DNA from: an uncultured Phascolarctobacterium sp.
Lineage (GTDB): Bacteria > Bacillota > Negativicutes > Acidaminococcales > Acidaminococcaceae
DNA: 63,996 nucleotides
Assembly: GCF_905212365.1 (NCBI RefSeq)
Contig: NZ_CAJMEH010000003.1
Coordinates: 1-63,996 of the forward strand
Direction of reading: 5' to 3'
Part shown: positions 1 to 8,492 of the stretch, in pieces
How the letters are laid out: each line of letters begins with the position of its first letter
How positions within the stretch are numbered: the stretch's first letter is position 1
The notes under the pieces: generated by a model
The model's input: only the letters and a program-made list of their open reading frames with translations
The model's database searches: none
Told to the model about the DNA's origin: nothing
Position numbers and translations under genes: made by a program

Positions 1-2
1 GC

Positions 3-56
3 GGAGATGCAGAATATCAGAAAGGTATCGTGAGAGAGGGGACTGGAGAAAAATGA
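3..56 (+). CDS. C-terminal end of an upstream gene (partial)
   Basis: From base 3 a frame stays open and ends at a TGA (54-56) that overlaps the next gene's ATG as ATGA, the usual form of translational coupling. Only about 17 residues are visible (ending in VREGTGEK), too few for a family. By context it would be another sugar-nucleotide enzyme of the glycan cluster. A second frame ends at 33, so the frame choice is not certain. Confidence 0.35.
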   Translation, partial: GDAEYQKGIVREGTGEK

Positions 57-1264
57 AAGCAAGAAATGTCAGCTTTTCGCCTCCGGATATTACGGAAGCA
101 GAAATCAAGGAAGTAGCGGAGGCTTTACGCAGCGGTTGGATAACCACTGGCCCGCGTACTAAAAAACTGGAAAAAGAAATTGCAGAAATGTGCCGCACAT
201 CTAAGGCGGTGTGTCTGAATAGCGCGACGGCAGCTTTGGAGCTGAACCTGCGAGTACTTGGTATTGGGCCCGGCGATGAAGTAATCACCAGCGCCTATAC
301 CTATACTGCGTCTGCCAGCGTTATCGAGCATGTGGGAGCGACTATTGTATTGGTAGATACAGCGCCGGACAGCTATGAAATGGATTATGCTAAGCTTGCT
401 GACGCTATTACCGATAAAACTAAAGCGATTATACCGGTAGACTTGGCTGGTATTCCTTGCGATTACGATACAATTTTTGCCGTAGTAGAAAGTAAAAAGG
501 CGCTGTTTAAGCCTGCCAATAAAATACAGCAGACCCTTGGACGCGTTGCTGTGTGCGCTGATGCAGCTCATGCTTTCGGCGCAAGCTGGAAGGGCCAGCC
601 TGTGGGCAGCATTGCCGATTTCACCAGCTTTTCCTTCCATGCTGTAAAGAATTTTACTACGGCAGAAGGCGGCGCAGCCGTTTGGCGCGATATTCCCGGC
701 ATCGATAATGAAGAGCTGTACCATGAATACCAGCTGCTGTCCCTGCATGGGCAGAGCAAGGACGCCTTGGCTAAAACACAACTGGGAGCCTGGGAATATG
801 ATATCAAGGGAACTTATTATAAATGCAATATGACGGATATTATGGCAGCCATCGGCCTGGTGCAGTTTGAACGATATCCGCAGCTGCTGGCTCGCCGTAA
901 GGAAATTATCACTCAATATGATGAAGCCTTAGCTGATTGCAATGTGCAGGTATTGGAGCATTATAACGGCCAGCATCAGAGCAGCGGGCATCTGTACCTT
1001 GTCCGTTTCAACGGTAAGGACAGCGAGTACCGCAATAAATTTATTATTAAAATGGCAGAGCGCGGCGTAGCGACAAACGTGCATTATAAGCCTCTGCCCA
1101 TGCATACTGCGTATAAGAATTTGGGCTTTGATATTAAGGATTATCCAAATGCTTACGCGCAGTTTGCAAATGAAATGACACTGCCGCTGCATACCTTGCT
1201 GACTGACGAGGATGTGGAGTATGTGATGGAATGCTTTAAAGCTGTGCAGAAGGAAATGGCATGA
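53..1264 (+). CDS. DegT/DnrJ/EryC1-family PLP aminotransferase (nucleotide-sugar aminotransferase)
   Basis: A 403-residue fold-type I PLP enzyme of the DegT/DnrJ/EryC1/ArnB family, which aminates keto-sugar nucleotides to 4-amino or 3-amino sugars. Visible marks are the N-terminal RSGWITTGP segment, the substrate/PLP motif GDEVITSAYTYTASA (about residues 75-89), the PLP-binding region CADAAHAFGA and the Schiff-base lysine in SFHAVKNFTTAEGG (about residue 200). Length is normal. The ATG follows a GGAG four bases upstream and overlaps the preceding stop. Base composition resembles the bulk genome, unlike the AT-rich genes that follow, so it may lie just outside the variable island. It probably makes the amino sugar used by the downstream ligases and phosphoglycosyl transferase; the exact sugar cannot be read from sequence. 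Confidence 0.9.
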   Translation: MKARNVSFSPPDITEAEIKEVAEALRSGWITTGPRTKKLEKEIAEMCRTSKAVCLNSATAALELNLRVLGIGPGDEVITSAYTYTASASVIEHVGATIVLVDTAPDSYEMDYAKLADAITDKTKAIIPVDLAGIPCDYDTIFAVVESKKALFKPANKIQQTLGRVAVCADAAHAFGASWKGQPVGSIADFTSFSFHAVKNFTTAEGGAAVWRDIPGIDNEELYHEYQLLSLHGQSKDALAKTQLGAWEYDIKGTYYKCNMTDIMAAIGLVQFERYPQLLARRKEIITQYDEALADCNVQVLEHYNGQHQSSGHLYLVRFNGKDSEYRNKFIIKMAERGVATNVHYKPLPMHTAYKNLGFDIKDYPNAYAQFANEMTLPLHTLLTDEDVEYVMECFKAVQKEMA

Positions 1265-2442
1265 TGAAAAGACTCTTTATTATAGGCGCTTCGGTTTTGC
1301 AATTGCCTGCTATAAAAAAGGCTAAAGAAATGGGCTTTTATGTAGGCGTGGCAGACTATAATCCTGAAGCTGTTGGAATTAAATTTGCCGATAAATATTT
1401 TAATGTCAGTACAATTGATGAACAAGGGATATATCGGGCTGCTAAAGATTTTCGGGCCGATGGAATAATGACTTTGGCAACTGATATGCCAATGCGTTCG
1501 TTGGCGTATGCTGCGGAAAAATTGAACCTTCCCGGTATAAGTTATGAAACGGCGGTTAAAGCTACAGATAAAGGAGAAATGATAAAAGCCTTTGCAGCTA
1601 ATGGAGTAGAACACCCATGGTATTTTGTTTTACAGCAAAAAGATGATCTGCATAATATTATTGAAAAGATAAAATATCCATGCATCAGCAAACCTGTTGA
1701 TAATGCTGGCAGCAGAGGCGTTGTACTTGTAAAAAGCAAAGAAGAATTATTCGCAGCTTTTGAATATAGTTCAGAGCAAAGTCGTAATGGGGGCGTCATA
1801 ATTGAAGAGTATCTGGAAGGGCAGGAATATAGCGTAGAAATAATGGTCTTACAAAATATTCCTAAAGTACTTCAAGTTACAGATAAATTAACTACAGGTG
1901 CTCCACATTTTGTTGAAATGGGGCATAATCAGCCTAGCCTTAGCAATGACGAGAATATAGAAAAGATTAAGAATTTAGCATGCAGAGCGGTTCAGGCACT
2001 AGGAATAAATATAGGTCCAGCTCATGTAGAAATAATGCTTACAAAAGAAGGACCTAAAATGATAGAGCTAGGTGCAAGAATGGGAGGAGACTGCATTACA
2101 ACGCATTTAGTGCCGTTATCTACTGGTGTTGATATGGTGAAAGCCACGATAGAGTTATCTTGCGGCATAACTCCTAATATCGAGCCTTTATTTAATAAAG
2201 GTTCTGCTATTAGATATTTTCCGTCTGTAAAAGGAATCATAAAAAGTATAAGCAATGTGGAACAGGCAAAAAAAATTAGAGAAATAAAAGAGATAACTTT
2301 TGTACATAGAGCTGGCGATATGGTATCTGATGTAGCTAGTAGTACAGATAGAATTGGCTTTGTAATAGCGCAGGCAGAGACTGCGGCAGAAGCTATAAAA
2401 GCTTGTAATGAAGCTACTTCAATAGTAAAAATAGAGGAATAA
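1261..2442 (+). CDS. ATP-grasp ligase 1 in the glycan cluster
   Basis: A 393-residue ATP-grasp protein resembling the PylC/carbamoyl-phosphate-synthase-like ligases. It has an N-terminal Rossmann-like preATP-grasp domain (LFIIGASVLQLPAIKKAKE, residues 4-22), ATP-binding segments around KYPCISKPVDNAGSRGV and IIEEYLEGQEYSVE (about residues 137-195) and a metal/ATP motif MIELGARMGGD near residue 265. Such enzymes form amide or peptide bonds through an acyl-phosphate. It overlaps the aminotransferase by four bases (ATGA), so the two are probably co-translated. I infer acylation of the new sugar amine, possibly with an amino acid; the substrate is unknown. Composition is clearly more AT-rich than the preceding gene, marking the start of the island. 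Confidence 0.8.
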   Translation: MMKRLFIIGASVLQLPAIKKAKEMGFYVGVADYNPEAVGIKFADKYFNVSTIDEQGIYRAAKDFRADGIMTLATDMPMRSLAYAAEKLNLPGISYETAVKATDKGEMIKAFAANGVEHPWYFVLQQKDDLHNIIEKIKYPCISKPVDNAGSRGVVLVKSKEELFAAFEYSSEQSRNGGVIIEEYLEGQEYSVEIMVLQNIPKVLQVTDKLTTGAPHFVEMGHNQPSLSNDENIEKIKNLACRAVQALGINIGPAHVEIMLTKEGPKMIELGARMGGDCITTHLVPLSTGVDMVKATIELSCGITPNIEPLFNKGSAIRYFPSVKGIIKSISNVEQAKKIREIKEITFVHRAGDMVSDVASSTDRIGFVIAQAETAAEAIKACNEATSIVKIEE

Positions 2443-2445
2443 TAT

Positions 2446-3069
2446 ATGTACAGTAGATATTTTAAAAGATTGATTGATGTTTTAATAGCAATATTAGTAT
2501 TTCCGTTCTTTGCTGTGCTGTTTATTATTGTAGCTCCGATGATTGTATTGGAGGATGGAGGCAGTATATTTTATAAAGCTAAGCGCAGAGGGTTAAATGG
2601 GTGTGTGTTCGAGATGTATAAATTTAGGTCGATGAAGATGAATGCACCTGATTTGCGAAATGCGGATAATTCTACTTATAATGCACCAGATGATCCTAGA
2701 ATAACAAAGATTGGCAAATTTTTAAGAAATACTTCTTTGGATGAAATTCCGCAGATTATAAATGTCCTTAAAGGTGATATGAGCATTATTGGACCAAGAC
2801 CTATTACGATAAATAGACCACTCCAAGATTATGATGAAAAAAGAAGAATTAGATTGCAAGTAAGGCCTGGGATAACAGGATATACGCAAGCTTATTTTAG
2901 AAACTCAATTAAACAGGAAGAAAAATTACAGTATGACGCTGATTATGCAATGAAAGTTAGCTTCTTTGGAGATATGGACATTTTGATGAAAACAGTAGAA
3001 ACAGTTTTGCTTAGGAAAAATATTTATATTAAAACTAATAACGTGAAAGATGTTCATAAGATAAATTGA
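2446..3069 (+). CDS. Phosphoglycosyl transferase (PglC/WcaJ-type sugar transferase)
   Basis: A 207-residue monotopic phosphoglycosyl transferase that moves a phospho-sugar from UDP-sugar to undecaprenyl phosphate, starting the lipid-linked repeat unit at the inner membrane. It has one hydrophobic re-entrant N-terminal segment (residues 10-35), the KFRSMK motif, the catalytic Asp-Glu pair in NTSLDEIPQ, GPRP and RPGITGYTQ. Its size matches the short PglC class rather than the five-TM WbaP class. It begins three bases after the first ATP-grasp gene and is followed by a second, so the initiating sugar is probably a modified amino sugar. Confidence 0.92.
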   Translation: MYSRYFKRLIDVLIAILVFPFFAVLFIIVAPMIVLEDGGSIFYKAKRRGLNGCVFEMYKFRSMKMNAPDLRNADNSTYNAPDDPRITKIGKFLRNTSLDEIPQIINVLKGDMSIIGPRPITINRPLQDYDEKRRIRLQVRPGITGYTQAYFRNSIKQEEKLQYDADYAMKVSFFGDMDILMKTVETVLLRKNIYIKTNNVKDVHKIN

Positions 3070-3097
3070 AATATTTAAAAAGAAAGGTCGTGTAATT

Positions 3098-4303
3098 ATG
3101 GGAGTACAAGGTAAAAGGTTACTAATTTTAGGAGCTGGTCGTGGTCAGGTAGGATTGTACAAAGCAGCAAATGCTTTGGGTATTCATACTATTGCTGGAA
3201 CAATGCTTGATAATAACCCTCCCGGAATTAAACTGGCAAAAGAAGTTTGTGAAATGAATATTGCTGACCCAGATGAAGTGCTTTTGAAAGCTAAAAATTT
3301 AAATTTAGATGGGATCGCAACTTGTTGTTTAGATACTGGAATTCCTGCGTTGGGCAAAACCTGTGATGCATTAAATCTTATTGGACTTACTGAAAGTGCT
3401 GCGATAATGTGTGGCGATAAGTTAAAAATGAAGCAGGCTTTCATGGAACACAATGTTAGTACAGCTAGATTCTATGAAATCTCAAATGAAAATGAATTAA
3501 TAGTTGCTTTAGATAAACTGCAATTACCAGTAATCATTAAAGCTACAGATTTACAAGGAAGTAATGGCATATATATTGCTAAAACTAAAAAAGATGCTTT
3601 TGTTGGTTTCGCTGAAGCAATGAAAAAAACAAAACGCTCTTATTGCATTATAGAAGAATATATTGAAGGCTGGGAATTTGGTGCTCAAGCTTTTGTGTAT
3701 AACGGACAGGTATTGTTTGTAATGCCGCATGGTGATGAAACATATATGAGTCACACTGCAGTACCGGTAGGGCACTATGTACCTCTTGATTGTAGCCAAG
3801 ATATTTATAGACAAACTGAGCAAGCAGTGAAAAGTGCAATTTTAGCATTAGGATTAAATAATTGTGCTGTAAATGTTGATTTAATTTTAAAAGATAATAC
3901 TGTATATGTGATTGAATTGACTGGCAGAGTGGGCGCAAATTGCTTGCCTGAATTAGTACAAATTAATTTTGGTATAGAATATTATAAAATGATTGCTATT
4001 ATGGCTTTAGGAGAAGATCCATCTGAGCTTTGGCAGCAACAAAGAGGATATAATAAAGCTGGCCTAGCTAGGATGATGCTAGAAACTGAAAAGCAAGGAA
4101 TTATTAGGGATATTAATTATGATGGTAAAGTAGCTGAAAACGTTATTGAAGTTACATTCTTTAAAAAGGTTGGCGATACAGTTAGAATTTTTGAGAATTC
4201 TAATGATTGCATTGGTCAAGTAATAGTGCAGGGAGATAATATGGACGAATGTAAAGAAATCCTTGATAATGTAATGAACGATATCCATATAAATTTGGTG
4301 TGA
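3098..4303 (+). CDS. ATP-grasp ligase 2 in the glycan cluster
   Basis: A 401-residue ATP-grasp protein with the same architecture as the gene at 1261 but clearly diverged. The N-terminal nucleotide-fold segment is LLILGAGRGQVGLYKAA (residues 8-24), the ATP-binding core lies around PVIIKATDLQGSNGI and CIIEEYIEGWEFGAQ, and the metal-binding segment is VIELTGRVGANCLPELV near residue 277. A strong AGAAAGG ribosome site precedes the ATG. Two non-identical ATP-grasp ligases flanking the initiating transferase suggest two successive acylations of the sugar, or ligation of two different groups; this is inference. It could also act on a carboxylate of another sugar. Confidence 0.8.
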   Translation: MGVQGKRLLILGAGRGQVGLYKAANALGIHTIAGTMLDNNPPGIKLAKEVCEMNIADPDEVLLKAKNLNLDGIATCCLDTGIPALGKTCDALNLIGLTESAAIMCGDKLKMKQAFMEHNVSTARFYEISNENELIVALDKLQLPVIIKATDLQGSNGIYIAKTKKDAFVGFAEAMKKTKRSYCIIEEYIEGWEFGAQAFVYNGQVLFVMPHGDETYMSHTAVPVGHYVPLDCSQDIYRQTEQAVKSAILALGLNNCAVNVDLILKDNTVYVIELTGRVGANCLPELVQINFGIEYYKMIAIMALGEDPSELWQQQRGYNKAGLARMMLETEKQGIIRDINYDGKVAENVIEVTFFKKVGDTVRIFENSNDCIGQVIVQGDNMDECKEILDNVMNDIHINLV

Positions 4304-4317
4304 TTAATATAATAAAC

Positions 4318-4352
4318 GAGAGCTATTATGAGTAATACTTGTAATAGCTCTC
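4318..4352 (+). repeat. Perfect 11-bp inverted repeat inside the glycan operon
   Basis: GAGAGCTATTA at 4318-4328 is followed after 13 bases by its exact complement at 4342-4352. The sequence after the stem is A/T-rich without a clean U-run, so this is either a weak terminator reducing expression of downstream genes or an mRNA processing or stability hairpin. It sits in the 74-base gap between the second ATP-grasp ligase and the glycosyltransferase. Confidence 0.6.
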
Positions 4353-4377
4353 TTAAAAATATTTTATGGTGTAAGAG

Positions 4378-5625
4378 ATGAGAAAATTATTTTTGTTTAC
4401 CAATGAATTTCCATATGGAACATGGGAACCTTATTTAGAAACTGAAGTAAAGTATTATAATAGATTTGATAAAGTATATATTATAGCATTACAGTTACGT
4501 AAAGAGCATACTAAAACTATACGTACTTTACCTGACAACGTGGAAGTAGTCCCTGTTTATTATGCACCAAAGTTCATCTATTTAATAAATAGCATCAGAG
4601 TATTGTTTAATGTAGATTTATATAGAGAACTTAAAGAATTATATAAGTCCAATAGATTGGGTGTCAGCCAGATAGTGTCTCTTTTTGTGTATTTGAGCCG
4701 GGCTGATTATGAAGCAAGAAAAATAAAAGATTTAATTCCAAAAGCTGAATTTAAAGATTCGCTGTTTTATTCTTATCGTTTTGAATATCAGCCATATGTG
4801 GCTATATTGTTGAAGAGATGGCTAATACTAAATAATAAAATAGTTTCTAGAGCTCATAGGTATGATTTGTATGAAGATAGACGAAAAAATGGCTATATAC
4901 CTTTAAGAAAAATATTATTGGAGAATATAAACTGGGTATTACCATGTTCTCTGGATGGAGTAACATATTTGAATAATTGTTATCCTATTTATGCAGATAA
5001 AATAAAAGCCGCTTTTCTAGGAACAATGGATAAAGGAGTGGAAGAGTATTATTCAAGCGATAAATTTAGAATAGTAAGTTGTTCTAATGTAGTTGAAGTA
5101 AAACGGTTGGATTTATTGATTGAAGCTTTATCAAATATCCAAAAGCATCAAATTAAGTGGACTCACTTTGGTGATGGTGTATTGATGGAAAAGATAAAAA
5201 AACTAGCTGCTAATTTACCTGCTAATATTGAAGTGGATTTCAGGGGAAATGTAGCAAATAGTACATTAATGGATGATTATAAAAATAATTGTTACGATTT
5301 ATTTGTCAATCTAAGTAGTTCGGAAGGGATTCCAGTATCTATAATGGAAGCTATGTCTTTTGGAATACCTTGCTTAGCTACAAACGCTGGTGGAACGGGA
5401 GAAATAGTTGAAGATGGAGTATGTGGAACCATTATTCCCGTTGATATAAGCGCTAATAAAGTTGCTGAAAATATTGTTAAATATATAAATATAAATAAAG
5501 AAAAATATTTACAATTTAGAAATAATGCTAGGGTACAATGGTTGGAAAAGTTTGATAGTTATAGAAATTATCGTGTTTTTATAGAAAAATTGATTAATGT
5601 CTGTGATATGAGAAATGAGGAATGA
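4378..5625 (+). CDS. GT4-family glycosyltransferase
   Basis: A 415-residue GT-B glycosyltransferase. The C-terminal half carries the GT4 nucleotide-sugar signature: CSNVVEVKRLDLLIEAL, then WTHFGDGVLMEKI, and the EX7E-type motif SSEGIPVSIMEAMSFGIPC followed by NAGGTGEIVEDG (about residues 315-350). It would act in the cytoplasm, adding a sugar to the lipid-linked repeat unit. The ATG is preceded only by a modest site (GTAAGAG). It lies in the AT-rich island and directly precedes the broken polymerase. Donor and acceptor cannot be predicted. Confidence 0.88.
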   Translation: MRKLFLFTNEFPYGTWEPYLETEVKYYNRFDKVYIIALQLRKEHTKTIRTLPDNVEVVPVYYAPKFIYLINSIRVLFNVDLYRELKELYKSNRLGVSQIVSLFVYLSRADYEARKIKDLIPKAEFKDSLFYSYRFEYQPYVAILLKRWLILNNKIVSRAHRYDLYEDRRKNGYIPLRKILLENINWVLPCSLDGVTYLNNCYPIYADKIKAAFLGTMDKGVEEYYSSDKFRIVSCSNVVEVKRLDLLIEALSNIQKHQIKWTHFGDGVLMEKIKKLAANLPANIEVDFRGNVANSTLMDDYKNNCYDLFVNLSSSEGIPVSIMEAMSFGIPCLATNAGGTGEIVEDGVCGTIIPVDISANKVAENIVKYININKEKYLQFRNNARVQWLEKFDSYRNYRVFIEKLINVCDMRNEE

Positions 5626-5830
5626 AGACTTTATGTGTTTAACTGTAAATAAAATTTTCGCTTTGACATTGATGTTATTTCTTCTTCCAATTTTACTATT
5701 TATTTTGGATTGTAATATTGTTTTTGTGGCTGTTGTTTATCTATGGTGTTATTTAGCTTTATATTCATATAAAGAGATAGAGAAAAGGGGGATGCTGTTT
5801 GCTTTTTTAGTTACTTTTTTTGCTTTTTAA
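5615..5830 (+). CDS. Polymerase fragment 1 (N-terminal membrane segments)
   Basis: A 71-residue hydrophobic open frame with two likely membrane helices (about residues 12-30 and 32-46, then a third partial). It overlaps the end of the glycosyltransferase gene by 11 bases; an alternative ATG lies at 5633. It is the N-terminal part of the frameshifted Wzy-like gene, not an independent protein by my reading. Confidence 0.5.
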   Translation: MRNEDFMCLTVNKIFALTLMLFLLPILLFILDCNIVFVAVVYLWCYLALYSYKEIEKRGMLFAFLVTFFAF

Positions 5831-6354
5831 TGGGGAGAGAAATCTTAGAACAGTTTTTTATATATAAAGTAGAAGCTTTTGACGATAATACTAATAGGCA
5901 TGCTTATATATCTATGCTGCTTAGTTTATTGTCTGTTGGCTTAGGTTATATGTTTTTTAGTCAAAAGAAACAAGAATCTAAAGGATTGATTAAAAATGAT
6001 GGGAATAGTATTCGTTTGAGACTGATAAGTAAAATAGTTTATTATTTTACTATAATATTTGCTATAATAACTAAATTGGTCATAGCAAGATATGTTTTTT
6101 CACATGGGTACACTGAATATTATGTAAGTTTTTATGAAAATATGGCAAGTAATGGTATTTTGTATGTTATTAGCAAAATTGAAATTGCAATGCCTGTGGC
6201 GTTATGTGTATTTTTATCGACATTACCAACTAAAAAGGAATTACGTCAGCCAATATGGGTATATTTATTTTATTTACTGGTTTCATTAGGTAGTGGGCAA
6301 AGATCCACGTTGATGCTAGGGTTACTATTTTTAATGGTATATTTTTTTGTATAG
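5830..6354 (+). CDS. Polymerase fragment 2 (central region)
   Basis: A 174-residue frame with four or five predicted membrane helices, beginning MGREILEQFFIYK and ending VYFFV at a stop in the T7 tract. The GREILEQ start lies next to the T-tract frameshift, which supports an origin as the middle of a longer Wzy-like polymerase. The ATG at 5830 has no ribosome-binding site. Confidence 0.5.
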   Translation: MGREILEQFFIYKVEAFDDNTNRHAYISMLLSLLSVGLGYMFFSQKKQESKGLIKNDGNSIRLRLISKIVYYFTIIFAIITKLVIARYVFSHGYTEYYVSFYENMASNGILYVISKIEIAMPVALCVFLSTLPTKKELRQPIWVYLFYLLVSLGSGQRSTLMLGLLFLMVYFFV

Positions 6355-7039
6355 ACAGAGTATTGATCCAGATACGCTTTGGGTTAAAAGGAAATGGATA
6401 TGTGGATCTATATTTGTTGTGCCATTTTTAGCATTGTTTTTTTCTTGGTTTAATGCTTGGCGTTTTAATGAAACGGATAATAACTTTGTATGGTATGCAG
6501 GATTATTTGATTTTTTTTATGCACAGGGGGTTACTGTTAATATTATTAAGCATGCTTATAATTTATATGAAGAATTAGCGAATCAACAATTTTATATATT
6601 AGAGTTCGCAAAAAGTGGTTTTTTAGCAAGATTATTTAATATTGAAGTATATAATGGAAATTCTATTGAACATGCTTTATATGGAGGAAGTTTTACACAT
6701 GCCTTGGGGTATAAAGTTCTAGGCAATCTTTATTTAATGGGAAGAGGTACAGGAACTAGTTATATCGCAGAATTATTTCAAGACTTTTCTTATTTTGGTA
6801 TAGTTTTAGGAAACATACTATATGCTTATTTATTGGCTAATATCAATAGATTTTCAGAATATAAGTCTATATTTATGCATTCGTTACAATTATTGATGAT
6901 TACTCAGCTTTTATGGGCTCCGAGAGGAAGCTTTTCAGGCTTTTTGTCAGTAATATTTTTCCCATCTACAATCATTACGTTAATAATTATTTTTGGGCTT
7001 AACTATTTAATCTCTATCGGCACACGAGGTTCTAGGTGA
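6347..7039 (+). CDS. Polymerase fragment 3 (C-terminal region)
   Basis: A 230-residue membrane frame whose first codon is a TTG inside the T7 tract, with no ribosome-binding site. It contains the long extracytoplasmic loop and last helices expected at the C-terminus of an O-antigen polymerase (FFYAQGVTVNIIKHAYN, YIAELFQDFSYFGIV). It is best read as the continuation of the two preceding frames. Confidence 0.5.
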   Translation: MYRQSIDPDTLWVKRKWICGSIFVVPFLALFFSWFNAWRFNETDNNFVWYAGLFDFFYAQGVTVNIIKHAYNLYEELANQQFYILEFAKSGFLARLFNIEVYNGNSIEHALYGGSFTHALGYKVLGNLYLMGRGTGTSYIAELFQDFSYFGIVLGNILYAYLLANINRFSEYKSIFMHSLQLLMITQLLWAPRGSFSGFLSVIFFPSTIITLIIIFGLNYLISIGTRGSR

Positions 7040-7043
7040 TGAA

Positions 7044-8492
7044 ATGTCAGAAAAAAATGTAATACAGAAATCTATTAGTTGGTCCTTGTTATCTGAAGTA
7101 GCAGCAAAATTTATTACTCCAATAACTAGTATGTTGCTTGCACGTATTCTTACACCTAATGACTTTGGCGTTATTGCCATATGTAATATGGTAGTTACTT
7201 TTACCGATATTATAAAAGATGCTGGTTTTGGAAAATATATGATACAGAGAGATTTTTGCGATAAAAAAACTCGCGAAGATTATGCCAGTGTAGCTTTTTG
7301 GTCTAATTTATTATTATCTATATTCTTGTTTTGTTTTATTATACTAAATCAAGATATTATCGCCTCGTATTTAGGAAATAAGGAATATGGAGCAGCTATT
7401 TCTATAAGTTGCATACAATTAATGATTGCTTCTATCTCTAGTATACAAACTAATTTGTTAAGAAGAGAATTTGAATATAAAAAATTATTTATTGTGCGCA
7501 TATTGATTTCTGCTGTACCTCTTTTAATAACTGTGCCATTGGCTTTCGTTACTAAATCTTTTTGGGCATTGATCATAGGTAATTTAATAGGTGCATTATG
7601 TAATGCTGTTACATTAACGTATTTATCTGATTGGAAACCTAGAGTATTTTATTCGGTAAAGATTTTAAAAGAAATGTTCAGTTTTAGTTTTTGGTCACTT
7701 TGTGAAGGATTAGCACATTGGTTAATATTTTGGATAGATACTTTTATTGCAGCACAAGTATTTTCTGATTACTATATAGGCTTATATAAAAATTCTGCTA
7801 ATATGGTTATGTCAATAATGGGGATGGTTTCTGCTTCAATGAGTCCGGTGTTACTATCAGTCTTATCAAGACTTAAAAGTAAAGAAGATTTATTTTATTA
7901 TACTTTTCTCAATATACAAAAGCTGATGTTATATTTAATCATTCCAATGGGATTAGGCCTATTCTGCTATAGAAAAATTATAACGTTAATTTTATTTGGT
8001 GCTAGGTGGTCTGAAGCAAGCGATATTGTGGGTATGTGGGGTTTAATGATGATGTGCAGTCTTATATTTTATAGTTTTACTGCCGAGCTTTACAAAGCAA
8101 AGGGAATTCCTAAAGTATTGTTTTTGTTCCAATGTTCATATTTGGCTTTTTTAATACCTGTATGTATGTTGACTACAAGATATGGGTTCTGGAATTTTGT
8201 ATATGGGAGATGTTTTTCAATTTTAGAATTTGTAATAATGAGTTTGATACTTCTTAAAGTGACTTTTAAAGTAAATATCAAAGAAACTCTATGTAATATG
8301 ATTAATCCCTTGATTGCTTCTTTAGTTATACCTATATCTTATTTGATGATGAACACATTAATGATTACTGATTTATTGGAATTTGTTGGTATGATGATAA
8401 GTACTTTTTCCTATTTTGTTGTAGTACACATGTTTCTTGTTAAAGATATAAATAATCTTAGAAGCTTAATCAAAAATGAGAAAATGGTTTGA
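7044..8492 (+). CDS. Wzx-type polysaccharide flippase
   Basis: A 482-residue integral membrane protein of the MOP/polysaccharide-transport superfamily, with 12-14 hydrophobic helices. It begins ISWSLLSEVAAKFITPITSMLLARILTPNDFGV, the typical Wzx N-terminus. It would flip the undecaprenyl-linked repeat unit across the inner membrane to the polymerase. The ATG follows AGGTGATGAA, four bases after the polymerase remnant. Its frame is intact even though the neighbouring polymerase is broken, which argues either that the polymerase lesion is recent or that it is an artefact. Confidence 0.92.
   Translation: MSEKNVIQKSISWSLLSEVAAKFITPITSMLLARILTPNDFGVIAICNMVVTFTDIIKDAGFGKYMIQRDFCDKKTREDYASVAFWSNLLLSIFLFCFIILNQDIIASYLGNKEYGAAISISCIQLMIASISSIQTNLLRREFEYKKLFIVRILISAVPLLITVPLAFVTKSFWALIIGNLIGALCNAVTLTYLSDWKPRVFYSVKILKEMFSFSFWSLCEGLAHWLIFWIDTFIAAQVFSDYYIGLYKNSANMVMSIMGMVSASMSPVLLSVLSRLKSKEDLFYYTFLNIQKLMLYLIIPMGLGLFCYRKIITLILFGARWSEASDIVGMWGLMMMCSLIFYSFTAELYKAKGIPKVLFLFQCSYLAFLIPVCMLTTRYGFWNFVYGRCFSILEFVIMSLILLKVTFKVNIKETLCNMINPLIASLVIPISYLMMNTLMITDLLEFVGMMISTFSYFVVVHMFLVKDINNLRSLIKNEKMV

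Larger units (their letters stand above)
5615..7039 (+). pseudogene. Wzy-like O-antigen/capsule polymerase split by two frameshifts
   Basis: Three consecutive frames encode one multi-spanning membrane protein of about 470 residues. The first reads to VTFFAF then stops (5828-5830); adding one T in the T5 tract 5824-5828 (or T7 at 5815-5821) continues as FAFLMGREILEQ. The second reads to VYFFV then stops (6352-6354); adding one T in the T7 tract 6342-6348 continues as VYFFLYRQSIDP. The joined product has the GREILEQ and GSGQRSTL segments and late FYAQG/LFQDF regions typical of Wzy-type repeat-unit polymerases, and it sits between a glycosyltransferase and a flippase. Both lesions are -1 changes in T homopolymers: real decay, phase variation or a sequencing error are all possible. 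Confidence 0.8.
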
